The notes under the pieces were generated by a model that ran no database searches, was not told the origin of the DNA, and saw only the letters and a list, made by a program, of their open reading frames with translations. 39,471 nucleotides of DNA from Pseudomonadota bacterium (GTDB taxonomy: Bacteria; Pseudomonadota; Gammaproteobacteria; Acidithiobacillales; Acidithiobacillaceae), in the NCBI GenBank assembly GCA_021794385.1, contig JAJYQY010000139.1, positions 1-39,471 of the forward strand, read 5' to 3'. Below are positions 1 to 7,925 of this stretch, in pieces. The translations under genes were made by a program, and so were the position numbers. The first letter of the stretch is position 1. Every line of letters begins with the position of its first letter.

Positions 1-2
1 AT

Positions 3-1022
3 GACTCGGTCACCGCGACGGTGCCGGAATACGTCATCCACGTGGATCGGCAAAAGGCGCAACTGGCCGGCGTTGCCCCGGCCCAGGTGGCGGAACTGGT
101 TCATGATTATGTGGCGGGCGCCAAGCTCGGCGACCTGCCTTCCGCTTCGGCGCGCGAGCCCCTGGACATTATCCTGCGCATCCCCCGGGCCGATCGTGCC
201 TGGCGGCAGCAGATTCTCGACCTGCGGGTGCAAAGTCAAAACGGCCAGGAAGTGCCGCTGGCAAGTATCGTGCAGATCCGCCATGCCACCCTGGACAAGC
301 CCATTTATGATCGCGACCAGCATCCCGTGGTGTATGTGACCGGTGATCTGCTGGGTTCCAGTCCGGTTTATGCAGTCCTGACCCTCAACCACTGGCTCGA
401 CGGCAAGATCCTGGATGGCGTTCATTTGACTACGGCCAATCTTGGCTTCACTCCGGCCCAACCCAACGACATCACCCATTACCAGATCCTCTGGGGGGGG
501 GACATGCGCCTGACCCTGGATGTCTTCCGCGACCTCGGGGCGGCTTTCATCGTGGCGCTGGTCTTCATTTACCTGATGCTGGTGGCCTATTACCAGTCGT
601 TCATGATGCCCATCATCGTCATGGGCGCCATTCCGCTGACCCTGGTGGGTGTGTTTCCGGGACACTGGCTGCTCAGCACCCCCTTCAACGCCACCTCCAT
701 GATCGGCGTCATTGCCCTGGCCGGTGTGGTGGTGCGTAACTCCCTCCTGCTGATCGATTTTATCGTCGATTACCGGCGCCGGGGTTATCCTTTGGATGAG
801 GCCGTGTTGCAAGGCGGCGCGGTGCGTTTCCGACCGATCCTGCTGACGGCGCTGGCCATCATGTTCGGCTCGGCCATCATGGTCACCGATCCCGTATTTG
901 GCGGCCTGGCCGTCTCCTTGATTTTCGGTACTTTCGCCTCCACTATGTTGACATTGATCGTGATCCCGCTGCTCTACTTCCTGTGGGAGCGACGTCTGGA
1001 ACAGCGGCTGCAAGGAGCTTGA
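3..1022 (+). CDS. RND-family efflux transporter, C-terminal part (5' end outside window)
   Basis: The reading frame is open at the left edge, so only about the last 339 residues of a roughly 1000-residue protein are present. RND pumps of the AcrB/HAE type export drugs, solvents or metals from the inner membrane and periplasm using proton flow. The visible part runs from the second periplasmic half into a block of hydrophobic helices (about residues 175-325) with the usual pattern GVIALAGVVVRNSLLLIDFI. It ends in a short basic cytoplasmic tail. The substrate cannot be told from this fragment. The next gene begins 7 bases after the stop, which suggests co-transcription. Family assignment is firm; the subclass is not. 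Confidence 0.85.
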   Translation, partial: DSVTATVPEYVIHVDRQKAQLAGVAPAQVAELVHDYVAGAKLGDLPSASAREPLDIILRIPRADRAWRQQILDLRVQSQNGQEVPLASIVQIRHATLDKPIYDRDQHPVVYVTGDLLGSSPVYAVLTLNHWLDGKILDGVHLTTANLGFTPAQPNDITHYQILWGGDMRLTLDVFRDLGAAFIVALVFIYLMLVAYYQSFMMPIIVMGAIPLTLVGVFPGHWLLSTPFNATSMIGVIALAGVVVRNSLLLIDFIVDYRRRGYPLDEAVLQGGAVRFRPILLTALAIMFGSAIMVTDPVFGGLAVSLIFGTFASTMLTLIVIPLLYFLWERRLEQRLQGA

Positions 1023-1028
1023 ATCATT

Positions 1029-1250
1029 ATGAGTAGCGAACGTTGGGTACGAGTTATTGCGGGGGTTTTTGTCCTCTTGAGCGTGATTCTGGGCGCTCCG
1101 GCCAGCCCGGTCTTTATCAGTCAGTGGTTCCTGGCCTTTACTGTCTTTGTGGGCTTTAATCTCTTGCAAAGTGGCTTTACCTGTTTTTGTCCCCTGGAGC
1201 GCGTCCTGTTGTCCATGGGCATTCGCGACGCGCGGGCTTGTCGGCGGTGA
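1029..1250 (+). CDS. Small DUF2892-type inner-membrane protein
   Basis: A 73-residue protein with two hydrophobic segments (about residues 9-26 and 31-50) and a Cys-Phe-Cys-Pro motif just after the second segment. This matches DUF2892 proteins, the family that forms the membrane part of E. coli YgaP. In YgaP that part is fused to a rhodanese domain. Here a rhodanese is encoded 8 bases downstream as a separate protein, so the two may work as a pair in sulfur handling; that link is inference. The start is the first ATG after the RND stop. No catalytic residues can be assigned. Confidence 0.7.
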   Translation: MSSERWVRVIAGVFVLLSVILGAPASPVFISQWFLAFTVFVGFNLLQSGFTCFCPLERVLLSMGIRDARACRR

Positions 1251-1258
1251 GTGGGGTT

Positions 1259-1681
1259 ATGGGCGAACTGCTGCAATTCCTGCAAGCGCAATGGATGCTG
1301 GTGCTTTCCGGTATCGTCGTGCTGGTGCTGCTCCTGCGCGGGCCCCTGAGCCGCCGTATCGCCGGGATCGAGGAGGTGGACCCCAGTGCTGCCGTCCATC
1401 TGATCAATCACGAAGATACAGTGATCATTGATGTGCGTGAACAGGAGGAGTGGTCTCGCGGCCACCTGCCCAATGCCCGGCACATTCCCCTGGGGGACCT
1501 GTCCAAGTACGTGAAAGATCTGGAAAAACATCGCGGCCATCATGTGATTTGCCAGTGCGCCAGCGGGATGCGTTCGGCGCGTGCCGCGGCCCTGCTGAAA
1601 AAGGCCGGATTTGACAAGATCTACAGCCTCAAGGGAGGTATCCACGCCTGGCGGGGCGCCGGTTTGCCGGTGGAGAAATAA
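1259..1681 (+). CDS. yibN: Membrane-anchored rhodanese-like sulfurtransferase, YibN type
   Basis: 140 residues: one N-terminal membrane helix (about 12-28) followed by a single rhodanese domain. The active-site loop reads C100-A-S-G-M-R, the Cys-x-x-Gly-x-Arg form that carries a persulfide in sulfur transfer. The order rhodanese, grxC, secB, gpsA is the E. coli yibN-grxC-secB-gpsA order, which supports the symbol. I chose the ATG at 1259 because the longer frame starting at 1187 runs through the DUF2892 gene and adds residues with no family resemblance. The exact sulfur donor and acceptor are unknown. Confidence 0.85.
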   Translation: MGELLQFLQAQWMLVLSGIVVLVLLLRGPLSRRIAGIEEVDPSAAVHLINHEDTVIIDVREQEEWSRGHLPNARHIPLGDLSKYVKDLEKHRGHHVICQCASGMRSARAAALLKKAGFDKIYSLKGGIHAWRGAGLPVEK

Positions 1682-1683
1682 TT

Positions 1684-1953
1684 ATGTCCGCCGTGTCTGT
1701 GCTCATGTACTCTACGCCTACCTGTCCCTATTGCCGCATGGCAGAGTCCTTGTTGCGGAGCAAAGGTGTGGCGCCGCAACAGATCCGGGTGGATCGCGAT
1801 CCGCAGCAGCGTCAAATCATGATGACGCGTAGCCACGGGCGGCATACGGTGCCGCAAATATTTATCGGGGAGCAGCATGTGGGTGGCTATGACGATCTGG
1901 CGGCTCTCGATAAAAAAGGCCTGCTGGACGGCTTGCTGCGGGGGGAAAGCTAA
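1684..1953 (+). CDS. grxC: Glutaredoxin 3
   Basis: An 89-residue single-domain glutaredoxin. The dithiol active site C14-P-Y-C17 and the later TVPQIFIG and GGYDDL segments (cis-proline and glutathione-binding loop) are all present, and the length is normal for GrxC. It reduces protein disulfides and glutathione mixed disulfides in the cytoplasm. It starts 2 bases after the rhodanese stop and belongs to the same transcription unit. Confidence 0.93.
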   Translation: MSAVSVLMYSTPTCPYCRMAESLLRSKGVAPQQIRVDRDPQQRQIMMTRSHGRHTVPQIFIGEQHVGGYDDLAALDKKGLLDGLLRGES

Positions 1954-1996
1954 AGCGCCGATAGCAAGAGTCCGAATTGCCGGCTGGGGAGGTGAG

Positions 1997-2428
1997 ATGT
2001 CTACAATAATGGTAGTTTGTCCGGCCTGTGGGGCGGTGAATCGGTTGCCGGCGGCGCGCCTGAGTGAGAATCCCAAATGCGGTAAATGCCATGCACCGCT
2101 GCTTCCGGACCATCCCGTCAATCTGAACAGCGACCGGTTTGCCCCTTATATTGCCAGGAATGAGCTGCCGGTGGTGGTGGACTTCTGGGCGCCCTGGTGC
2201 GGACCGTGCCGGATGATGGCTCCGCAGTTTGAGCAGGTGGCGCGGGAAATGAACGGGACGCTGCTCTTTGCCAAACTCAACACCGAGGCCGAGCCGGATA
2301 TCGGTACCCGTTACCAGATCCGCTCCATTCCTACCCTGGTACTCTTTCGCGCCGGGAAAGAGGCGGCGCGGGTGAGCGGGGCGCTGGGGGCGGCAGAATT
2401 GCAGCGTTGGCTCACCGCGCAGCGTTAG
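1997..2428 (+). CDS. trxC: Thioredoxin 2 with N-terminal zinc-binding domain
   Basis: 143 residues. The N-terminus carries two Cys-x-x-Cys pairs (C8-P-A-C11 and C28-G-K-C31), the zinc-binding module that separates TrxC from ordinary thioredoxin. The thioredoxin domain has the active site W-C68-G-P-C71 and the cis-proline segment SIPTLVLF. It is a cytoplasmic disulfide reductase, and in E. coli its zinc module is redox-responsive. The start at 1997 follows a GGGGAGGTGAG ribosome-binding stretch. In E. coli trxC lies elsewhere, so its place between grxC and secB is a lineage-specific arrangement. Confidence 0.93.
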   Translation: MSTIMVVCPACGAVNRLPAARLSENPKCGKCHAPLLPDHPVNLNSDRFAPYIARNELPVVVDFWAPWCGPCRMMAPQFEQVAREMNGTLLFAKLNTEAEPDIGTRYQIRSIPTLVLFRAGKEAARVSGALGAAELQRWLTAQR

Positions 2429-2529
2429 GCCCTGGGCCGTGGTGCCGCTGCGGGGAATCTGCAGCGGGCGATAGCGGAGGGGGCTGGCCTTGGGGTAAAC
2501 TGAACCACATTTCAAGCAAAAGGACCAGC

Positions 2530-2976
2530 ATGGACGAGCAAAACGCGGTTTTCATGATTGAGCGGCTCTATATCAAGGATGCCTCTTTCGAGTCTCCCAA
2601 TGCCCCGCAGAGCTTTTTGATGAGTGAGGCGCCGACGGTGGACGTGGGTTTGAACACCGCCACTGCGCCGGTGGAAGGTGCGGATGATCTCATGGAGGTC
2701 GTGCTCACGGTGACGGTGAATGCCAAATCCGGTGAGCATACGTACTTTGCCATTGAGGTACAGCAGGCGGGACTCTTCCGCATGCAGCATATTCCCGACG
2801 AGCATCTGCCGGTGCTCCTGGGGGTGCATTGTCCGACCATTCTCTTCCCCTACGCCCGCGAGGCGGTGGCCGACATGGTGGGCCGCGGCGGCTTCCAGCC
2901 TTTGCATCTGCATCCCGTGAATTTTGAGGCCTTATACCAGCAGGCTCAGACCGAACCGCAGCATACGACGCAGTAG
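2530..2976 (+). CDS. secB: Protein-export chaperone SecB
   Basis: 148 residues, close to the family norm of 150-170. SecB is a tetrameric cytoplasmic chaperone that holds secretory precursors unfolded and hands them to SecA. Family features visible are the IKDASFESPNAP start, the acidic middle, and the C-terminal stretch with CPTILFPYARE and LHPVNFEALY. The start ATG at 2530 follows AAAAGGACC. It sits directly before gpsA, as in E. coli. Confidence 0.95.
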   Translation: MDEQNAVFMIERLYIKDASFESPNAPQSFLMSEAPTVDVGLNTATAPVEGADDLMEVVLTVTVNAKSGEHTYFAIEVQQAGLFRMQHIPDEHLPVLLGVHCPTILFPYAREAVADMVGRGGFQPLHLHPVNFEALYQQAQTEPQHTTQ

Positions 2977-2980
2977 GTTC

Positions 2981-4009
2981 ATGAACTGGGTGGTGCTGGG
3001 GGCGGGACATTGGGGGGTGGCGCTGGCTGTCCACCTTGCTCGCCAGGGGCATGCCGTGCACTTGTGGGGGCGCCATCCCGAGAGCCTGCCCTGTCCATCG
3101 GCCAGTGGCGACCTCTCCCCCCATTTCCCCCGAGTCTCCAGGCCAGCCCGCCTCACCTGTACTACGGATCTCGTCGCCGCAGTGGCGGGTTGCGCGGGAA
3201 TGGTGCTGGCGGTACCGAGCCACGCGGTCCGTAACACCTTGCTGTCCCTGCGAGAGTCCCTACCGGCGGGCCAGATGGTGGTACTGGCCAGCAAGGGTCT
3301 GGAGCTGGAAACGGACCTGCGACTGGACCAGGTACTCGGACAGATCCTGGAAGATCGGCCCTTTGCCGTCATTTCCGGCCCTACCTTTGCCGCTGAGCTT
3401 GTTGCCGGCCTGCCGGTGGCCATCACGGCGGCCTCGGCCTCCGCGGATCTGGCGCAGGAGGTGGCGCGCAGTTTTGGAAACGAGCAGATGCGGGTCTATA
3501 CCAGTGATGATGTGGCCGGGGTTTGCCTGGGGGGCGCCATCAAAAACGTGCTCGCCATCGCCGCCGGGATTTCCGATGGGCTGGGGAACGGCTTTAGTGC
3601 CCGCGCGGCACTCATTACCCGAGGGCTCGCGGAGTTGCATCGTCTGGGCACGGCCTTGGGGGGGCGGACCGAAACCTTTATGGGTCTGGCCGGGGCCGGC
3701 GATTTGATCCTCACCTCCACCTCGGATCTCTCCCGCAATCGCCGCGTCGGCCTGGGCCTGGGGCGCGGACTGCCCCTGGCCACGGTGCTGCGGGAAATAG
3801 GCCAGGAGGCCGAGGGTGTGCGTACGGCCCAGGCCCTTTTCCTCCTGGCGCAGCGCGAAGGGGTGGAAATGCCCATTACCGAACAGGTGTTCCGGGTTCT
3901 TTACGAGGGGCTCGCGCCGCGCGAGGCAAGCGATGCGCTCATGCAGCGGGAGTTGCGCTCGGAGTTCGCCGCTTTGCGGCAGGGTAGTGCCGCCCATGAG
4001 GCCCCCTAG
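2981..4009 (+). CDS. gpsA: Glycerol-3-phosphate dehydrogenase [NAD(P)+]
   Basis: 342 residues. It makes sn-glycerol 3-phosphate from dihydroxyacetone phosphate, the first committed precursor of phospholipids. The Rossmann motif is G7-A-G-H-W-G12. Further family motifs are SGPTFA, the catalytic-lysine segment GGAIKNVLAIAAG and the LAGAGDLILT block. The start at 2981 lies 4 bases after the secB stop, and earlier in-frame codons lie inside secB. It is the last gene of the yibN-grxC-trxC-secB-gpsA unit. Confidence 0.95.
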   Translation: MNWVVLGAGHWGVALAVHLARQGHAVHLWGRHPESLPCPSASGDLSPHFPRVSRPARLTCTTDLVAAVAGCAGMVLAVPSHAVRNTLLSLRESLPAGQMVVLASKGLELETDLRLDQVLGQILEDRPFAVISGPTFAAELVAGLPVAITAASASADLAQEVARSFGNEQMRVYTSDDVAGVCLGGAIKNVLAIAAGISDGLGNGFSARAALITRGLAELHRLGTALGGRTETFMGLAGAGDLILTSTSDLSRNRRVGLGLGRGLPLATVLREIGQEAEGVRTAQALFLLAQREGVEMPITEQVFRVLYEGLAPREASDALMQRELRSEFAALRQGSAAHEAP

Positions 4010-4011
4010 GG

Positions 4012-4215
4012 GATGGCTCTCCTCCGCCTGCCGACGCCCGCCTTCTGGGGACAACGCGCAAAACACTGCGTTACCGCATCCGCAAATACGGTTTGGTGGC
4101 CAGAGGACGGCGAGGGATGAGGGCGCTGTTGGGGCACGCCTGTCGCGCAAGTCTTGCGGATTGGGCCCAGGGTGGGTACATTCCCGCAGCATTGGGACGG
4201 CGCCTGGCGCCATGA
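4012..4215 (+). pseudogene. Possible remnant of a Fis-type helix-turn-helix (C-terminus of a sigma-54 activator)
   Basis: The gap between gpsA and the squalene synthase gene has one frame, ending with TGA at 4213-4215, that encodes ARLLGTTRKTLRYRIRKYGL around 4036-4098. This is very like the DNA-binding helix-turn-helix at the end of NtrC-class response regulators (A-A-x-x-L-G-x-x-R-x-T-L-x-x-R-I-x-K). No start codon, receiver or AAA+ domain precedes it, because gpsA lies immediately upstream. I read it as a leftover of a regulator lost when gpsA and the hopanoid genes came together. A chance match cannot be excluded in such a short frame. Confidence 0.4.
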
Positions 4216-4261
4216 ACCGGGTATCGTAGAAGGGGATGTCATTGCAGTTAGGAATGAGACC

Positions 4262-5305
4262 GTGCTGACGCCGGATCTGGCGCAGGCCCTGGGCTATCAG
4301 GGACGTATCCTGCAGCAGGTTTCGCGGACCTTTGCGTTGACCATACCATGCCTGCCCGAGGCCTTGCGCCATGCGGTGGGCAATGGCTATCTGCTTTGCC
4401 GTATTGCCGATACCATCGAGGACGATCCCGAACTCTCCTGGGAGGAAAAGGCACACTGGCAGTCGGTTTTTGTCGGGGTGGTGGCCGGACGGGCCGATGC
4501 CGCGGCTTTTGCCCGGGATTTTGCTGGCCGACTTTCTCCGCAGATGCCCGCCGCCGAGCACGACCTGATTCGCCACACCCCTCAGGTGCTGGCCCTTACC
4601 CATAGCTTCACGGCTTCCCAGCAGGCAGCGTTACTGCGCTGCGTCCGGATCATGGGCGAGGGTATGGCCGAGTTCCAGCGCAGCGCCTCCCGCGCCGGCC
4701 TGCCCGACATGGCTACCCTGGACCGCTATTGTTATGTGGTGGCAGGGGTAGTGGGAGAATTGCTCACCAGCCTCTTTGTGGAACAGGTTCCGAGCATGGC
4801 TGCATATGATGCGGAAATGCAAAGGCTGGCGGTATCTTTCGGTCAGGGTCTGCAAATGACCAATATCCTCAAGGATATCTGGGGTGACTGGGAACGCGGA
4901 GTGTCCTGGTTGCCGCGAGCGGTCTTTGACCGCCATGGCTGTCAATGGGAGCAACTCGCGCCGGGGACGCAGGACCCCGGTTTTCATGCCGGCATCCGCG
5001 AGCTCGTTGCCGTGGCCGGCCGCCACCTGGACGATGCCCTGCGCTATACTTTGCTGATTCCCCGTGAAGAAACGGGGATGCGCGACTTTTGCCTGTGGGC
5101 GATTGCCATGGCCGTGTTGACCTTGCGACGCATTGCCGAGCGTCCGGATTTCGTATCGGGGGATGAAGTGAAAATCAGCCGCCGTAGTGTGGGTAACGTA
5201 GTGCTCCTGTCACGGTTCATCCATCGTTCCGATTCCCTCCTGAAACTGAGTTTCCGGCTAGGGGTCAAACCGTTGGCGGCATTAACCAATGAGCCTAGCT
5301 TATGA
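4262..5305 (+). CDS. Squalene synthase (farnesyl-diphosphate farnesyltransferase type)
   Basis: 347 residues from a GTG at 4262 preceded by AGGA 8 bases upstream; no in-frame ATG exists nearby. It should join two farnesyl diphosphates for the hopanoid pathway. The two aspartate-rich metal sites are D50-T-I-E-D-D and D205-I-W-G-D209, with the conserved VSRTFAL start and a VVAGVVGELLTSLF segment. The form YLLCRIADTIEDD resembles one-enzyme squalene synthases (eukaryotic, Methylococcus-like) more than HpnC or HpnD. No HpnC, HpnD or HpnE is next to it. Its stop overlaps the shc start (ATGA), so the two are translationally coupled. The exact product is inferred, not proven. Confidence 0.85.
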   Translation: MLTPDLAQALGYQGRILQQVSRTFALTIPCLPEALRHAVGNGYLLCRIADTIEDDPELSWEEKAHWQSVFVGVVAGRADAAAFARDFAGRLSPQMPAAEHDLIRHTPQVLALTHSFTASQQAALLRCVRIMGEGMAEFQRSASRAGLPDMATLDRYCYVVAGVVGELLTSLFVEQVPSMAAYDAEMQRLAVSFGQGLQMTNILKDIWGDWERGVSWLPRAVFDRHGCQWEQLAPGTQDPGFHAGIRELVAVAGRHLDDALRYTLLIPREETGMRDFCLWAIAMAVLTLRRIAERPDFVSGDEVKISRRSVGNVVLLSRFIHRSDSLLKLSFRLGVKPLAALTNEPSL

Positions 5306-7236
5306 TGACCCTGCATCCACGACAACAACAAAAACGCATCACTGCCTTTCAGTCTCGTCTCGGTGCCGCCATAGCCGCGGCGCGGGGGGCATTGCTGGGG
5401 CTCCAGGCCGAGGATGGCCACTGGTGCTTCGAGTTCGAGGCCGACTGCACCATCCCTGCCGAATATATCCTCATGCAGCATTACATGGACGAGCGGGACT
5501 CGGTCCTGGAGCGCAAACTGGCGGTCTACCTGCGGTCCAAACAGGCGGATCATGGCGGCTGGCCCCTTTATTACGGCGGACATTTCGATATGAGTGCATC
5601 CGTCAAGGCCTATTATGCCCTCAAGCTGGCGGGTGACGACCCCGATGCGCCGCACATGCGCCGCGCCCGGGAGGCCATCCTCGCCCATGGCGGAGCCGAG
5701 CGGGCCAACGTCTTCACGCGCATCGCCCTCGCTCTCTTCGGCCAAGTCCCCTGGCGAGCGGTGCCCTTCATTCCCGTGGAAGTGATGCTGCTGCCGCGCT
5801 GGTTTCCCTTTCATATCGACAAGGTGGCCTCCTGGTCGCGGACTGTCATGGTGCCGCTGTTCATCCTTTGCAGTCTCAAGCCTCAGGCGAAAAATCCCCT
5901 GGGTATCGGTATCCGTGAAATATTCCGACGCCCGCCAGAAAGAGTAGACGATTATTTTACTCATTCTGCCCATGGCTGGGTGGCATGGTTCCTCCTGTTC
6001 CTGGATCGCTTGGGGCGCAGTGCGGAAGGGCTGATTCCCCAACGCTTGCGCCAGAAGGCCGTAAAAAAGGCCGAAAACTGGTTCATTGCCCGGCTCAATG
6101 GTACGGATGGCCTCAACGGCATCTTCCCGGCCATGGTCAATGCCCATGAGGCCCTGGCCTTGCTGGGTTACCCGCCCGAGCATCCCTATCGGCAACAGAC
6201 CGCTGCGGCCCTGCGCAAACTGGTGGTGGAGCGCGCCGAAGACGCCTATTGCCAGCCCTGCGTTTCGCCGGTCTGGGACACCTGTCTAGCCCTCCATGGC
6301 CTGCTGGAAAGCGATGGCGCGTTGGCCCCCGAGCTGGGGCGCAGCATCGACTGGCTCAAGGAACGGCAGATCGTGGACGAACCCGGCGACTGGCGGGTGC
6401 AGCGCCCCCACCTGCGCGGCGGTGGTTGGGCCTTCCAATACTGGAATCATTACTATCCGGATTTGGATGATACGGCGGCGGTGGCCTGGGCCATGGCGCG
6501 CGCCGGCCGGGAGGAAGACCGCCCCAGTCTCGAACTCGCGGCGGACTGGCTCGCGGGCATGCAGTCGCGTAACGGCGGCTTCGCTGCCTATGATGCCGAT
6601 AATACCCATTATTATCTCAACGAAATCCCCTTTGCCGATCACAAGGCCCTGCTGGATCCGCCTTCGGCCGACGTCACGGGTCGGGTGGTGGCTTTTCTCG
6701 GCATCTATGGCCGTGCCAAGGATCGTGAGGTCCTGCGGCGGGCTGTGGCCTACCTGCTGCGTGAACAGGAGGCCTCGGGGGCCTGGTTTGGTCGGTGGGG
6801 GACCAACTATATCTATGGCACCTGGTCGGTACTGATGGGTTTGGAGCAACTCGATGACCCCTCCTTGCAGCCTGCCATGGCGCGCGCCGCTGATTGGCTG
6901 CGCTCGGTGCAGCAAGCTGATGGCGGTTGGGGAGAAAGCAACGACTCCTACCCTGATTCGGGCCTGGCCGGGCTGGGCCAGCCCTCCACGGCAGCGCAGA
7001 CCGCCTGGGCCTGCCTCGCCCTGATGGCGACAGGGGATCGGGGCAGCGAGGCCCTCTGCCGTGGCATCCGCTGGCTGGAAGAGCAGCAGGGGGATGACGG
7101 GCGTTGGCAGGATCCCTATTTTAATGCGCCCGGCTTTCCGCGGGTATTTTACCTTACCTATCATGGTTACCGCCTTTATTTTCCGCTCTGGGCGCTGGCC
7201 CGCTACCGGCGTCTGGGGTCTGGCGCGTGTCGTTAG
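5302..7236 (+). CDS. shc: Squalene-hopene cyclase
   Basis: 644 residues, the usual length. It folds squalene into hopene and hopanol at the inner membrane. The protonating motif reads D387-L-D-D-T-A, the SHC form of D-x-D-D-T-A. Several QW repeats (for example GGGWAFQYWN, NGGFAAYD, DGGWGES, DGRWQD) are spread along both alpha-barrel domains. It overlaps squalene synthase by 4 bases and hpnG by 10, showing a tight operon. Also called HpnF in the hopanoid nomenclature. Confidence 0.97.
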   Translation: MMTLHPRQQQKRITAFQSRLGAAIAAARGALLGLQAEDGHWCFEFEADCTIPAEYILMQHYMDERDSVLERKLAVYLRSKQADHGGWPLYYGGHFDMSASVKAYYALKLAGDDPDAPHMRRAREAILAHGGAERANVFTRIALALFGQVPWRAVPFIPVEVMLLPRWFPFHIDKVASWSRTVMVPLFILCSLKPQAKNPLGIGIREIFRRPPERVDDYFTHSAHGWVAWFLLFLDRLGRSAEGLIPQRLRQKAVKKAENWFIARLNGTDGLNGIFPAMVNAHEALALLGYPPEHPYRQQTAAALRKLVVERAEDAYCQPCVSPVWDTCLALHGLLESDGALAPELGRSIDWLKERQIVDEPGDWRVQRPHLRGGGWAFQYWNHYYPDLDDTAAVAWAMARAGREEDRPSLELAADWLAGMQSRNGGFAAYDADNTHYYLNEIPFADHKALLDPPSADVTGRVVAFLGIYGRAKDREVLRRAVAYLLREQEASGAWFGRWGTNYIYGTWSVLMGLEQLDDPSLQPAMARAADWLRSVQQADGGWGESNDSYPDSGLAGLGQPSTAAQTAWACLALMATGDRGSEALCRGIRWLEEQQGDDGRWQDPYFNAPGFPRVFYLTYHGYRLYFPLWALARYRRLGSGACR

Positions 7237-7925
7237 GGATCGTGGTAGCCCTGGCGGCAGAAGCGCAGGTATTGACGGGAACGGTGCCGCTGGCGGGGGA
7301 GGGGATCGACATTGCCCCGGGCCTGCGCTTGCGTCTGTGTGGCATGGGACCGGAGCCGGCGGCGCAAGCGGCGGCGGCGCTGCTGGCCGAGGGCGTCGGG
7401 GCCTTGCTGGCCTTTGGGACGGCGGGGGGCCTGGACCCCGCCCTGCGCCCCGGCATCCTGCTCTTGCCGGAGCGCGTGATTTATGCCGGTGGCGACTATG
7501 CCGTTGCCGCCTCGTGGCGTAGCCGGGTGGCCGCGCGGATCCACGGAGAGCTGGTCTCCGGCCCCCTGCTGACGGTGGCCAATGCCTGCGCCCAGTCCGG
7601 GCAGAAACGGGCGTTGCACGGGCGCAGCGGCGCTGTGGCGGTAGATATGGAAAGCGGCGCCGTCGCGGCCGTGGCCACGGCCGCCGGCAAACCTTTTTTG
7701 GTATTGCGGGCACTGGTGGATCCGGCGGAGCGCGACCTTCCCCTGAGTGCCATGGTAGCCGTCGATGCCTATGGCCATCTGCGCCTTTCCGCCCTGTTGG
7801 CGGCCCTGGCGCGGCGCCCCTGGGAGATCACCGCCCTGCTGCGCCTGGGCCGGGAGATGAGCGCGGCCCTGCGATCCCTGAGAGCTGCATGGCAAGATCT
7901 CGGCCCCTCGGGGATCGTGCCATGA
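7227..7925 (+). CDS. hpnG: HpnG, hopanoid nucleoside-phosphorylase-like enzyme
   Basis: 232 residues, starting at a GTG inside the end of shc. It belongs to the purine nucleoside phosphorylase / MTA-SAH nucleosidase fold, shown by GTAGGLDPALRPG and the VDMESGAVAAVA stretch with its conserved Met-Glu at the ribose site. In other bacteria HpnG removes adenine from adenosylhopane, the product of HpnH, to give the ribosyl form that becomes bacteriohopanetetrol. The start overlaps shc and the end overlaps hpnA, so its place in the operon is firm. A general nucleosidase role is unlikely in this context. Confidence 0.9.
   Translation: MSLGIVVALAAEAQVLTGTVPLAGEGIDIAPGLRLRLCGMGPEPAAQAAAALLAEGVGALLAFGTAGGLDPALRPGILLLPERVIYAGGDYAVAASWRSRVAARIHGELVSGPLLTVANACAQSGQKRALHGRSGAVAVDMESGAVAAVATAAGKPFLVLRALVDPAERDLPLSAMVAVDAYGHLRLSALLAALARRPWEITALLRLGREMSAALRSLRAAWQDLGPSGIVP

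Noticed and set aside
3260-4603. 447-codon minus-strand frame spanning gpsA and the squalene synthase start
   Set aside because: It crosses two real plus-strand genes and has no start site or recognisable motif.
6286-7713. 475-codon minus-strand frame opposite shc and hpnG
   Set aside because: Pro/Arg-rich shadow of two well-identified genes.
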